Shown piece by piece: positions 19,196-29,289 of a DNA stretch of 64,000 bases; the stretch's first letter is position 1, and every line of letters starts with the position of its first letter. The stretch spans positions 310,001 to 374,000 of the forward strand of contig NZ_FOXK01000003.1 of NCBI RefSeq assembly GCF_900115695.1, written 5' to 3'. Below the pieces are notes generated by a model. It searched no databases, was not told the DNA's origin, and saw only the letters and a program-made list of their open reading frames with translations. Source of the stretch: Ectopseudomonas toyotomiensis. Lineage in GTDB: Bacteria > Pseudomonadota > Gammaproteobacteria > Pseudomonadales > Pseudomonadaceae. The position numbers and the translations under genes were made by a program.

Positions 19196-20155
19196 TCAGC
19201 GACGCTGAACCCCCGGAAGCACGCAGAGCATTTCGTACAGCAGGTTGGCGCCGAGCAACGAGGTGTTGCCGGTGGTGTCGTAGGGCGGCGAGACCTCCAC
19301 CAGGTCGCCACCGATCAGGTCCAGGCCCTGGCAACCACGGATGATCTCGATGGCCTGGATGGTGGTCAGGCCGCCGATTTCCGGGGTTCCGGTGCCGGGC
19401 GCCCAGGCCGGGTCGATGCCGTCGATGTCGAACGACAGGTACACCGGGCCGCCGCCGACCTTCTCGCGCACTTCGGCCATCAGCGGCTCCAGCGACTTGT
19501 GCCAGCACTCCTCGGCCTGCACCACACGGAAGCCCTGCTTGCGGCTCCAGTTGAAGTCTTCGGCGGTGTAGCCCTGGGCGCGCAGGCCGATCTGCACCAC
19601 ACGCTGGCTGTCGAGCAGGCCTTCTTCCTGGGCGCGGCGGAAGGTGGTGCCGTGGGCGATCTTCTCGCCGAACATATGGTCGTTGACGTCGGCGTGGGCG
19701 TCGATATGCACCAGGCCGATCTTGCCGTACTTCTTGTGCAGGGCACGCAGGATCGGCAGGGTGATGGTGTGGTCGCCACCCAGGGTCAGCGGCTTGATGC
19801 CGAGTTCGACGATCTCGTCGTAGGCTTCCTCGATGATGCGCACGGCGTCGAGCAGGTTGAAGGTGTTGATCGCCACGTCGCCGATATCGGCCACGTTCAG
19901 CGAGTCGAAGGGGGCGGCACCGGTGGCCATGTTGTACGGGCGGATCATCACTGACTGGGCGCGGATCTCGCGCGGGCCGAAGCGGGTGCCGGAGCGCAGC
20001 GAGGTGCCGATGTCCAGTGGCACGCCGACGAAGGCGGCGTCGAGCTGGCGTTTTTCCTCGGGGCTCTGGATGTGGGGCAGGCGCATCATGGTGGCGATGC
20101 CGCCGAAGCGGGGCATTTCATTGCCGCCCAGGGGCTGGTGGAAGGTCTTTTCCAT
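19196..20155 (-). CDS. gbuA: 4-guanidinobutyrase (arginase/agmatinase superfamily)
   Basis: A 319-residue ureohydrolase with the complete binuclear manganese site: GGDHT (H129), DAHAD (D152, H154, D156) and SFDIDGIDP (D243, D245). Length and the block GGNEMPRFGGIATMMRLP match Pseudomonas GbuA, which hydrolyses 4-guanidinobutyrate to GABA and urea. Agmatinase or guanidinopropionase are close relatives, so substrate rests on overall resemblance and the AruI-like neighbour. It heads the gbuA-yjiH-decarboxylase operon. A 9-bp inverted repeat lies about 80 bases upstream. No gbuR-type gene adjoins it. Confidence 0.87.
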   Translation of the reverse strand: MEKTFHQPLGGNEMPRFGGIATMMRLPHIQSPEEKRQLDAAFVGVPLDIGTSLRSGTRFGPREIRAQSVMIRPYNMATGAAPFDSLNVADIGDVAINTFNLLDAVRIIEEAYDEIVELGIKPLTLGGDHTITLPILRALHKKYGKIGLVHIDAHADVNDHMFGEKIAHGTTFRRAQEEGLLDSQRVVQIGLRAQGYTAEDFNWSRKQGFRVVQAEECWHKSLEPLMAEVREKVGGGPVYLSFDIDGIDPAWAPGTGTPEIGGLTTIQAIEIIRGCQGLDLIGGDLVEVSPPYDTTGNTSLLGANLLYEMLCVLPGVQRR

Positions 20156-20235
20156 GGGGGGGCCTCAGGCTCGTTCTGGTTGTGGCCGGGAGTCTTGACC
20201 GGCCAGGCGCTGGGAAAAATCGGCTGGGGCAAAAA

Positions 20236-20261
20236 CTTACTTCAGGATTGTTTGAAGTAAG
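20236..20261. promoter_or_regulatory. Operator-like inverted repeat upstream of gbuA
   Basis: Perfect 9-base arms CTTACTTCA and TGAAGTAAG with an 8-base spacer, in the 147-base gap between the aldolase and gbuA genes. There is no T run, so a regulator site is more likely than a terminator. The regulator is unknown. Confidence 0.5.
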
Positions 20262-20302
20262 GCTGTAAGCCCCGGTTCATAAGGTGTGGCGTGGCGCGCG
20301 CA

Positions 20303-21021
20303 TCAGTCGCGGTAACTGGTATCGAGGCGATCAAGCTTGCGTAGCCAGGCCTGCCACAGCAGCTGGCGCTGCCATTCGGCGCCCTGCAGCTGCTCGCAGG
20401 CATGCTGCGCCAGGTGCGCCGGAATCTCGCTGCAGGGCTGGCCACCACCGGTGGCGGCGAGCTGGATCTCGCAGGCGCGGTTCAGGTAGTACATGACGTA
20501 GAAGGCGTCGGCGACGCTGGCGCCGACGCTGAGCAGGCCATGGTGGCGCAGCAGCAGGGCAATGTTGTCGCCCAGCGAGGCCTGGATGCGCGCACGTTCG
20601 TCCAGATCCAGCGCCACGCCTTCGTAGGCGTGGTAGCCCAGGCGCTGGTGGAACTCGGTGCTGATCTGGTTGAGCTGCAGCAGGCCATCGTTCTGCGCGG
20701 CCACCGCCATGCCAGCCAGGGTATGGGTGTGGATCACGCAGTGGGCGTCGTCGCGGGCCATATGCACGGCGCTGTGGATGGTGAAGCCGGCGACGTTGTA
20801 GTCGGCGTTGCCCTCGACCACCTTGCCGTGCATGTCCACCACGATCAGGTCGCTGGCGCGAATCTCCTCGAAGAACAGGCCGAACGGGTTGATCAGAAAA
20901 CGCGGCTCGCCGTCACCCGGCAGGCGTACGGAAAAATGCGTGTAGAGGGTGTCGTCCCAGCCGAACAGGGCAGCTAGGCGGTAGGCCGCAGCCAGGTCGC
21001 GGCGCAGGGTAGTGATGTCGT

Positions 21022-21025
<4 letters not shown>
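20303..21025 (-). CDS. Class II aldolase/adducin-family protein
   Basis: A 240-residue protein of the zinc-dependent class II aldolase fold. The zinc histidines are H99 and H101 in VIHTHTLAGMAVA and one of H161/H162 in LLRHHGLLSVG; DLIVVDMHGKVVEG and FTIHSAVHMAR are family blocks. Members cleave or epimerise sugar phosphates or cleave hydroxy-oxo acids, so the reaction cannot be fixed. Its ATG overlaps the stop of the permease-ATPase gene by four bases, so the two are translationally coupled. It is the last gene of a five-gene operon. Confidence 0.87.
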
Positions 21026-22536
<1,511 letters not shown>

Positions 22537-22624
22537 ATGGGGCACCTGTGACTCAAGCTGAAAAAAGGCCGCTGGCCGGAGCGAGTACCGGCCAGCGGGG
22601 TGAAGCGGTCATTCAACGCAGCGG

Positions 22625-22656
22625 CCGTGGGCGAGTCATGACGGACTCGCCCACGG
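22625..22656 (-). promoter_or_regulatory. Intra-operon hairpin
   Basis: Perfect 13-base arms (22625-22637 and 22644-22656) with a 6-base loop, just after the binding-protein stop and before the permease-ATPase gene. No T run follows. Such hairpins often protect the upstream message and raise binding-protein levels relative to the permease. Confidence 0.65.
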
Positions 22657-22663
22657 ACTTACC

Positions 22664-23470
22664 TCAGGCTTCTTCCAGGTTGTATTTCTTCAGCAGTTCG
22701 GCGTATTCGCCGCTGGCCTTGAAGTCGTCCAGCGCGGCTTTCAGAGCGTCGAGCAGTTGGGCGTTGCCCTTCTTCACGTAGATGCCCAACACCTGCGGGT
22801 AGATCGAACCCTTGGAGCTGATAGCGATGCGGCCCCGGGATTTTTCGACGATCAGCAGCGAAGCGGCGTCGATCTCCAGGTGCGCCTGGATATGGCCGGA
22901 GAGCAGCGCCTGGGAGGTTTCCGAGGTAGTCGGGTACTGGTTGATGGTGATGGCGCCGGCGCCCTGTTCCTTGCAGTAGCCGTCGGAAACCTTCTGCAGG
23001 GCTGGAATCCACGAAGTGCCCTGTTGCAGGCCGACGGTCAGACCGCACAGCTCTTCTGGTGTGGCCGGTTTCTTCTCGGCGTTGCTGCGCACCATGATCG
23101 CGGCGCCGGTCTTGGCGTAGGGGATGGCATCGGCTTTCTCCAGGCGCTCGGGAAGGATGTACATGCCGGAGATGATGGTGTCGAAGCGGCCGGCGTCGAG
23201 GCCGAGGATCAGGTTGGGGAAGGTGATGTCGCTGAAGTTCGCCTCCAGGCCCAGACGCTTGGCCAGGGCCGCCGACACTTCCGGGTCGAAGCCTTTCACC
23301 TGGTCGCCTTCGTAGTATTCGAACGGTGGGTAGGTAATTTCCATGCCCACTTTCAGCTCGCCGCTGGAGAGGGTCTTGGGTGTTTCGGCGGCGTGGGCGG
23401 TGGTGAACAGGCCGGCGAAGGTGCAGGCCAGAGCCAGGGCGGTGCTGCGCAGCGGGGTACGGGTTGCCAT
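22664..23470 (-). CDS. Amino-acid-type ABC substrate-binding protein (family 3)
   Basis: A 268-residue periplasmic protein with a classic signal peptide (hydrophobic ALALACTFAGLF, cut near AHAAE). The mature start LKVGMEITYPPFEYYEGD and GFDPEVSAALAKRLG are hallmarks of family-3 solute-binding proteins; DAGRFDTIISGMYILPERLEKADAIPYA (in part) forms the hinge region. This family mostly binds polar amino acids and relatives. Two cysteines (ELCGLTVG and DGYCKEQ) could form a disulfide. It sits between the oxygenase gene and the permease-ATPase, whose ligand it should deliver. The ligand is unknown. Confidence 0.92.
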   Translation of the reverse strand: MATRTPLRSTALALACTFAGLFTTAHAAETPKTLSSGELKVGMEITYPPFEYYEGDQVKGFDPEVSAALAKRLGLEANFSDITFPNLILGLDAGRFDTIISGMYILPERLEKADAIPYAKTGAAIMVRSNAEKKPATPEELCGLTVGLQQGTSWIPALQKVSDGYCKEQGAGAITINQYPTTSETSQALLSGHIQAHLEIDAASLLIVEKSRGRIAISSKGSIYPQVLGIYVKKGNAQLLDALKAALDDFKASGEYAELLKKYNLEEA

Positions 23471-23515
23471 TGTGTTTATCTCCGGATCAGTTTGTTGTGT
23501 TGGCAGTTGGGAAAG

Positions 23516-24556
23516 TCACAGCGCGCTCGGCTGGTGCTTCAGGTGGCCGAAGCTGGATGGCGCGCGGGCGCGTTCGGGCAGCTGCAACTGGCCGTCCTCG
23601 ACGCGCTTCTTCAGGTATTGGTAGGTCTGTAGCGCCTGGCTCCACATGTGCTCGCCGATGCTGATGGTTTCGTAGCTCTGGCCGGTGGCCTCGAACTGCG
23701 GCAGCGGGCGGATCTGCGTGTGGTAGTCGCAGGCATAGAAGAACGGGAAGGAGTAGCGCTCCTGGCTGACCTTGCGCACGCGGTGCGAAGTGGCGACGAA
23801 GGTGCCGGCGCTCATCACCTCGAGCATGTCGCCGATGTTGACGACGAAGGTGCCTTCGCGCGGCGGTGCGTCGATCCACTGGCCGAGGTCGTTCATCACT
23901 TCCAGCCCCGGACGGTCGGCGAGCAGGATGGTGAAACACTCGTAGTCGGTGTGGGCACCGATGCCGGGGGCATCCTGGGCATCGCCGTCGTAGGGGTAGT
24001 GGATCAGGCGCAGCTTCGACGGCGGGAAGTTGGCCATCTCGTCGAAGGTGTTTTCCGGCACGCCGAGAGCCAGGGCGAAACCGCGGAACAGCATGCGGCC
24101 AAGCTGGAAGATGCGCGCGTAGTAGGCCTGCACCGCCTCCTTGAAGTCAGGCAGAGTGGGCCAGTCGTTGGGCCCCAGCAGCGGCGTGCCGGCCAGTACC
24201 AGCGGGTTGTCGGCGGGTACCTCGAAGCCGATGTCGAAGGCTTCCTTGTGGTCCGGCTTGCCGGCGCCGTAGCGTTCCTCGCCCTCGGGCACGAAGCCCT
24301 TGTGGCTGGCCGAGGTGCCGATGTAGTGGCGCATCTTGGCGTCCAGGGGCTGGGCGAAATAGTCCTCGGCGGCGCGGTGCAGGCCATCGATCAGCGTCTG
24401 CTCAATGCCATGGCCGCTGATGTAGAGAAAACCCACCTCGCGGGCGGCACGGCCCAGGTTCTCGGCCACGGCCAGGCGCGCCGCCGGGTCGCTGCTGAAC
24501 AGGCCGGCGATGTCGACCACGGGGATTTCGGTGAAATGCTTGGCGTTGGTGTTCAT
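23516..24556 (-). CDS. 2-oxoglutarate/Fe(II)-dependent oxygenase (isopenicillin N synthase family)
   Basis: A 346-residue non-heme iron oxygenase. The iron triad is H202 and D204 ([12 protein letters not shown]) and H258 (ATSHRVRKV); the 2-oxoglutarate arginine and serine are in ERYSFPFF (R267, S269). The N-terminal DIOX_N region ([19 protein letters not shown]) is present. ATG 24556 is favoured over the preceding GTG because GAGGAG is 5 bases upstream. Automatic pipelines may call such proteins ethylene-forming enzymes; that needs the arginine-pocket residues. The gene lies 9 bases after the TIM-barrel gene and 45 before the binding protein, so it probably modifies the imported substrate. 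Hydroxylation is inferred. Confidence 0.88.
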   Translation of the reverse strand: MNTNAKHFTEIPVVDIAGLFSSDPAARLAVAENLGRAAREVGFLYISGHGIEQTLIDGLHRAAEDYFAQPLDAKMRHYIGTSASHKGFVPEGEERYGAGKPDHKEAFDIGFEVPADNPLVLAGTPLLGPNDWPTLPDFKEAVQAYYARIFQLGRMLFRGFALALGVPENTFDEMANFPPSKLRLIHYPYDGDAQDAPGIGAHTDYECFTILLADRPGLEVMNDLGQWIDAPPREGTFVVNIGDMLEVMSAGTFVATSHRVRKVSQERYSFPFFYACDYHTQIRPLPQFEATGQSYETISIGEHMWSQALQTYQYLKKRVEDGQLQLPERARAPSSFGHLKHQPSAL

Positions 24557-24565
24557 CACGGCTCC

Positions 24566-25408
24566 TCAGCGACTGGTGAAACGGTGGAAGTGCTGGCGCT
24601 CGCAGCGCGCCATCCACTGATTGAGTTGCCACAGGTCGGCCACCGGCACGTCGGTGAAGGGCAGGTGGTGCAGGTAGCCGTCCGGGCCGAATTCGGGGGT
24701 CAGGGTGGTGGTCTGCAGGCCACGCTTCTCCTGGCTGCTCCAGATGCTTTCCCAGTGACGCTGGTGGAAGGCCAGCACCTCGGCGTACTCCGGCGCGCCG
24801 GGGTGTGGCACCTGTGGGCCCTGGTCATAACCGATGCGGGCCTGGATGTGGTCGACCCGTTCGATGAAGGCGGAGAGGTCGTCGGCGGGGTCGTCGAGCA
24901 GGCGCTCGCAGGTCACCAGCCAGTGGCTGATATCGCTGGTGAAGCGCAGTTCGGGGACCTGACGGATCACGTCCAGCGTGACCCAGGGGCTGTACAGGGA
25001 ACGGCCGCGATGAATTTCGAAACAGACGTGGAGGCCGCAGGCCAATGCCAGTTCGGCGGCGCGACCGAAGAAATCGACCTGTTCGCTCAGCGCCCAGCGA
25101 TCATTGCCGGGCAGCACGTTGACCAGGCGCGGGCCGAGTTCGGCGGCCCAGTCGAGCTTTATGCGCAGGTCTTCGAGGTGCACCTGCGGGCTGTCGCTCT
25201 GACGTGGCAGAACCGGGGTGGAGGTGAACAGGGTGGCGATATAGGGGACATTCTGCTCGCGCAGCAGACGGGCATTGATGGCGCGCTGCGCGGCGGTCTC
25301 GGGGATACGCGCTTCGATACCGTCGAAGCCGGCACCGAGCGCTTCGTCGAGCGCTTGCTGCCAACTGCCGCGGTAACCCCAGAGGGTGCGGAAGATTTCC
25401 AGTCGCAT
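24566..25408 (-). CDS. Sugar-phosphate isomerase/epimerase-like TIM-barrel protein
   Basis: A 280-residue protein of the xylose-isomerase-like TIM-barrel (AP endonuclease 2) superfamily. Expected metal residues are visible at strand ends: CFEIHRGR (Glu), FTSDISHW (Asp, His), IQARIGYDQGPQ and LTPEFGPDGY (Glu). Members are isomerases, epimerases, dehydratases or hydrolases, so the reaction is open. A good AGGAG precedes ATG 25408. It is the first gene of the minus-strand operon and is divergent from a LysR gene across a 421-base gap. Confidence 0.83.
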   Translation of the reverse strand: MRLEIFRTLWGYRGSWQQALDEALGAGFDGIEARIPETAAQRAINARLLREQNVPYIATLFTSTPVLPRQSDSPQVHLEDLRIKLDWAAELGPRLVNVLPGNDRWALSEQVDFFGRAAELALACGLHVCFEIHRGRSLYSPWVTLDVIRQVPELRFTSDISHWLVTCERLLDDPADDLSAFIERVDHIQARIGYDQGPQVPHPGAPEYAEVLAFHQRHWESIWSSQEKRGLQTTTLTPEFGPDGYLHHLPFTDVPVADLWQLNQWMARCERQHFHRFTSR

Positions 25409-25829
25409 GGCCGTCTCCTGAAGAGGGCGAAGGTCAGCGGCAGATTGGCAAGGGGCGTGGTGTGGCGCCCGGTGGCAGCCGATTCGAGTCGGCGCCTGGT
25501 TATGGCGGCATTGTTGGCTCAGCCTGCGAACGGGTTAAATCGCATCGAACAAATACTTAGTTCAGTGATTGCTGAACTATTGATGCGTGTTGCGCTGCCC
25601 CGGATTTCATCCGGGCACCAAGCTAGCGCCGCTCCGTAGGGTGCGCCGCGCGCACCAGTTGTTTCGCCAGTCTGTGCCTAGAGCAGGGCGGTCTAGTTTT
25701 GTAGCCCGGATGCAATCCGGGGAAATAGGCTGGGTGTTGTCCCGGATTTCATCCGGGCTACGTTTGCTGGATGTGCCAGGCAGGGGCAGGGCGCTACACT
25801 GGCACTCCGTTCATCTGCCGTACGCCGCC
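25409..25829. other. Divergent control region with REP units
   Basis: This gap separates the TIM-barrel operon from the LysR gene. It holds an operator-like palindrome at 25558-25579 and, nearer the LysR gene, four dispersed palindromes: CCCGGATTTCATCCGGGC (about 25602), a GTAGGGTGCGCC unit (about 25637), TAGCCCGGATGCAATCCGGG (about 25702) and CCCGGATTTCATCCGGGCTA (about 25741). No gene is evident. Confidence 0.7.
25558..25579. promoter_or_regulatory. Operator-like palindrome between LysR gene and catabolic operon
   Basis: Perfect 8-base arms TAGTTCAG and CTGAACTA with a 6-base spacer. Its place in the divergent gap, 150 bases upstream of the TIM-barrel gene, suits a LysR-family site. Confidence 0.6.
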
Positions 25830-26723
25830 ATGTCCCTCGCTTTACCCGATCTGAAACTGCTGAAGATCTTCGTCGCCGTGGTGCGTCATCAGGGCTTCGC
25901 CGCTGCGCAGCAGGAACTCAATCTTTCCACGTCGGCCATCAGTACCTACATGAGCCAGCTGGAAAGTCAGCTCGGCATCGTGCTTTGCCATCGCGGCCGT
26001 GGCGGTTTCAGCCTGACCAGCAAGGGCGAACTGTTCCATCAGGAAACCTTGCGCCTGCTCGGCGAACTGGAAGGTTTCGAGCGTTACTCGGCGGCGCTCA
26101 AGGGCGAGTTGCGCGGCACCCTCAACCTCGGTGTGCTGGACTCCACGGTCAGCGATCCGGCCCTGCCATTGGCCGAGGTGATCGGCGCCTACAGCCAGGA
26201 GCACCCTGGCGTGCACCTGCACCTGTCGGTGATGAGCCCTTATGAGCTGCAGCTGGCGGTGCTGGACAATCGTCTGGACCTGGCCATCGGTGCTTTCTCC
26301 ACGCGCATGAACGGCCTGGTCTACCAACCGTTGTATCGCGAGCAACACTGGCTGTATTGCAGCGAGCGGCATGCTCTGTTCGAGCAGAGGCGGATTCCCG
26401 AAGAACTGATTACCCAGCAACGCATGGTGGGCCGCGGCTACTGGAGCCAGGCCGAACTGGCTCGCCATGGTTTCAAGCACAGTGCGGCCACGGTGGAGTC
26501 GATGGAGGCGCAGCTGATTCTGGTGCTCTCCGGCGCCTACATCGGCTATCTGCCGGAGCACTATGCCCAGCCCTGGGTGGATCAGGGCAAGCTGCGGGTA
26601 TTGCTGCCAGCGGTATTTGGCTATCAGGCACCGTTCTCGCTGATCCTGCGCCGAGGGCGTACTCGCGAACCGCTGATTCAAACCTTTCGCGATTTGCTCA
26701 AAACGCAACTGAATCAGATCTGA
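25830..26723 (+). CDS. LysR-family transcriptional regulator
   Basis: A 297-residue regulator. The N-terminal winged helix-turn-helix spans residues ~5-65 (LKLLKIFVAVVRHQGFAAAQ, then LNLSTSAISTYMSQLE and LGIVLCHRGRGG), and the C-terminal part is a periplasmic-binding-like effector domain. ATG 25830 gives the usual short N-terminus; longer in-frame starts run into REP repeats. It is divergent from the TIM-barrel/oxygenase/ABC/aldolase operon, the classic arrangement in which a LysR protein controls the opposite operon in response to a pathway metabolite. GbuR of P. aeruginosa is also a LysR protein, so control of the nearby gbuA unit is possible too. Confidence 0.9.
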   Translation: MSLALPDLKLLKIFVAVVRHQGFAAAQQELNLSTSAISTYMSQLESQLGIVLCHRGRGGFSLTSKGELFHQETLRLLGELEGFERYSAALKGELRGTLNLGVLDSTVSDPALPLAEVIGAYSQEHPGVHLHLSVMSPYELQLAVLDNRLDLAIGAFSTRMNGLVYQPLYREQHWLYCSERHALFEQRRIPEELITQQRMVGRGYWSQAELARHGFKHSAATVESMEAQLILVLSGAYIGYLPEHYAQPWVDQGKLRVLLPAVFGYQAPFSLILRRGRTREPLIQTFRDLLKTQLNQI

Positions 26724-26840
26724 AACAGGGTCGTCTTTCTCCTCCGAAAGGCTTAGAGCCTACAACTGGCGCGGTTATTAGGCTGTGCTAGTACTTATTC
26801 ATACGTCTGTACCAACTTCAATTCGAACAGGGAAGCCTCG

Positions 26841-28406
26841 ATGCGCCAGAACCTGCCCGTGACTCAGCGGGAAAGAACCTTCCCCGCTGATGAACGCCTG
26901 ATTTCCACCACCGACCTCAACAGCAAGATCACCTACTGCAATGACGCCTTCGTCGAGATCAGCGGCTTCACCCGCGAGGAACTGATCGGCCAGCCGCACA
27001 ACCTCGTGCGCCACCCGGATATGCCGCCAGCGGTGTTCGGCCATATGTGGGATACCATCAAGCAGGGCAAACCCTGGATGGGCATCGTCAAGAACCGCTC
27101 GAAGAATGGCGATTTCTACTGGGTCAGTGCCTACGTCACGCCCGTCTACGAGAACGGCCGAATTTCCGGCTACGAGTCGGTACGCTCATTACCAACCGAG
27201 GCCCAGAAACGTCGTGCCGAAGCGCTCTATGCCCGTCTGCGGGCCGGCAAACCACCGGTGCCGAAGCTGGAGTACTGGACCTACGATTTGCTGCGCTCCT
27301 GGCCACTGATCGTCGCGTCACTGCTGATCGTTGCGGCGCACTGGGTGGTTTCTGGTTGGCCGCTGATGGCTTTTATCGTGCTGACACTGTTCGCGCTGGG
27401 GTCCTACCAGCTTTATCGGATCCGGCAGCTGATTCGCCGTACCCTGGCGGATCATCCGAAAGCCTTTACCAGCGGCCTGGTGGCGCTGACCTACAGCGAC
27501 AACCGTGGTGTCCAGGCCCTGCTGGACATGGCGATGATCAGTGAGGAGGCGCGCTTGCAGACGGCGTTGACGCGGCTGGAAGATGCTGGCGAGAACGTCA
27601 AGAAGCGCGCCACGCAGTCCGCCGAACTGTCGCACTCCAGCGCGCAGATGCTCGATCAACAGCGTGCCGAGACCGATCAATCGGCCACGGCCATCAACCA
27701 GATGGCGGCGACCATTCAGGAAGTCGCGCACAACGTGCAGAACACCTCGCATGCTGCCGAAGAGGCTGATCGTCTGGCCCGTGAGGGGCGTGATCTGGCT
27801 GTAGGCAGCCTCGATTCCATGCGCCAGATGGCCAAGGCGGTCAACGATATTGGCCAGGCGGTCAACGAACTGGCCAACTCCACGCAGTCCATCGGCAGTG
27901 TGGCTGATGTGATCACCTCGATTGCCGAGCAGACCAACCTGCTGGCGCTCAACGCTGCCATCGAGGCCGCGCGGGCAGGGGAGCAGGGCCGCGGTTTTGC
28001 GGTGGTGGCCGATGAAGTGCGTTCGCTGGCTTCGCGTACGCGCCAGTCCACCGAGCAGATTCACCAGATCATCGCCGACCTGCGAGCAGGAGCCGAGCGT
28101 GCGGTGGTCACGGCGGGCAAGGGCGAGGACATTTCCCGCGGCAGTGTGCAGAGCGTGGAGTCGGTACGCGATGCGCTGGAGGGCATCAGCTCGGCAGTGA
28201 CGCGCATCACCAGCATGAGCCAGCAGATGGCGGCGGCTTCCGAAGAGCAGAGCCATGTAGCCGAGGACATCAGCCGGCAGATCACTCGTATCGCCCAGCT
28301 TTCCGACCACAGCGCCGGGCAGGCGCATCAGGGCGCAGCCATCAGCCGTGAGCTGGAGCAAATGGCCGATTACCTGCACAGCCTGGCGGAGCGCTTCAAC
28401 CGCTGA
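26841..28406 (+). CDS. aer: Aerotaxis receptor (PAS-containing methyl-accepting chemotaxis protein)
   Basis: A 521-residue transducer with Aer architecture and length. A PAS domain fills the first ~125 residues ([47 protein letters not shown]), where Aer binds FAD. Two close hydrophobic segments near 155-195 ([20 protein letters not shown] and [15 protein letters not shown]) form a membrane hairpin without a periplasmic domain. The C-terminal half is a signalling coiled coil with the conserved tip [20 protein letters not shown] and [15 protein letters not shown]. It senses redox or oxygen state from inside the cell and signals to CheA. The gene stands alone with its own upstream gap. Confidence 0.9.
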   Translation: MRQNLPVTQRERTFPADERLISTTDLNSKITYCNDAFVEISGFTREELIGQPHNLVRHPDMPPAVFGHMWDTIKQGKPWMGIVKNRSKNGDFYWVSAYVTPVYENGRISGYESVRSLPTEAQKRRAEALYARLRAGKPPVPKLEYWTYDLLRSWPLIVASLLIVAAHWVVSGWPLMAFIVLTLFALGSYQLYRIRQLIRRTLADHPKAFTSGLVALTYSDNRGVQALLDMAMISEEARLQTALTRLEDAGENVKKRATQSAELSHSSAQMLDQQRAETDQSATAINQMAATIQEVAHNVQNTSHAAEEADRLAREGRDLAVGSLDSMRQMAKAVNDIGQAVNELANSTQSIGSVADVITSIAEQTNLLALNAAIEAARAGEQGRGFAVVADEVRSLASRTRQSTEQIHQIIADLRAGAERAVVTAGKGEDISRGSVQSVESVRDALEGISSAVTRITSMSQQMAAASEEQSHVAEDISRQITRIAQLSDHSAGQAHQGAAISRELEQMADYLHSLAERFNR

Positions 28407-28407
28407 C

Positions 28408-28460
28408 TCTGAAGCCGGATGCAGTCTGGGGATTCCCGGATTGCATCCGGGCTTCGCGAG
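28408..28460. repeat. REP-like pair
   Basis: GCCGGATGCAGTCTGGGG and CCCGGATTGCATCCGGGC lie between aer and the DTW gene. They belong to the same GGATTGCATCC family found at about 25702, 29126 and 46906. Confidence 0.65.
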
Positions 28461-28488
28461 TTCGAGGTGTTCTGGCACACTGCGCGGC

Positions 28489-29082
28489 ATGCCTCGTCCG
28501 ACCTGCTCCCGCTGCCAGCGCCCGCTTGGCCACTGCCTCTGCCCGCTGATTCCCAACCTCGAGAGTCGTACTCGTGTGCTCATCCTGCAGCACCCGAGCG
28601 AGGTCGGCCATGCCCTCAATACCGCTCGCCTGGCTGCGCTTGGGCTACGCAACGCGGAACTGCGCGTCGGTGAGAGATTCGATGATCTGCCGCAATTGCT
28701 CGCGCAGCCTGATTATCGCGCCTGCCTGCTGTTTCCCGGCGATGAGGCTGTGGCCCTGACGGGCTACGCGCCCAAGGAGAAACCGCTGCTGCTGGTGGTG
28801 CCCGACGGCACCTGGCGCAAGGCGCGCAAGCTGCTGCATCTCAACCCGCTACTGGCGGCGTTGCCGCGCGTGAGTCTGGGAGCCGTGGCCCCGTCGCGCT
28901 ACCGCCTGCGCAAGGCGCCGGAAGAGGGGGCGCTATCGACTATCGAGGCGATCGTTGCCGCGCTGGATGTGTTGGAGGCCCCGCAGGGTTTCGCTGCGCT
29001 GCTGCGGCCCTTCGACGCGTTGATCGAAGGGCAGATCGCGGCGATGGGAGAAGAGGTCTTTATCCGCAATCACCAGCGCTAA
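28489..29082 (+). CDS. DTW-domain tRNA-uridine aminocarboxypropyltransferase
   Basis: A 197-residue protein that starts at MPRPTCSRCQRPL (ATG 28489); the upstream frame is aer and REP sequence. An N-terminal cysteine cluster (C-x2-C then C-x-C in CSRCQRPLGHCLC) likely binds zinc. The family motif is in LLLVVPDGTWRKARKLL, and PSRYRLRKAPEEGALSTIEA follows. DTW proteins such as E. coli TapT transfer the aminocarboxypropyl group of S-adenosylmethionine to a uridine in tRNA. It is cytoplasmic and probably monocistronic. Confidence 0.85.
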   Translation: MPRPTCSRCQRPLGHCLCPLIPNLESRTRVLILQHPSEVGHALNTARLAALGLRNAELRVGERFDDLPQLLAQPDYRACLLFPGDEAVALTGYAPKEKPLLLVVPDGTWRKARKLLHLNPLLAALPRVSLGAVAPSRYRLRKAPEEGALSTIEAIVAALDVLEAPQGFAALLRPFDALIEGQIAAMGEEVFIRNHQR

Positions 29083-29289
29083 GGAGGTGCGCACGACGCA
29101 CCCTAGGGTAGCACTTCGGTCACGTAGCCCGGATGCAATCCGGGAAACTCTAATGAATGCCCGGCGGTCAAGCGCGAGGCAGGCGCATGTAGGGTGCGCC
29201 GCGCGCACCAGCTTTGACGATGTCGGGCCCGGTGCGCACGGCGCACCCTACGGTATCGATTCGGGCTACGCAGCGTGCACGGCTGGTAA
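29083..29289. repeat. REP cluster, two families
   Basis: The gap holds GTGCGCACGACGCACCCTA, TAGCCCGGATGCAATCCGGG (about 29127), then an inverted pair GTAGGGTGCGCCGCGCGCAC (about 29190) and GTGCGCACGGCGCACCCTAC (about 29233). It separates convergent DTW and lapC genes; no gene is seen in it. Confidence 0.75.

Noticed and set aside
23648..25639. 663-codon plus-strand ORF opposite the oxygenase and TIM-barrel genes
   Set aside because: Both minus-strand genes have intact motifs and ribosome sites; the plus frame is a shadow that even crosses the operator gap.
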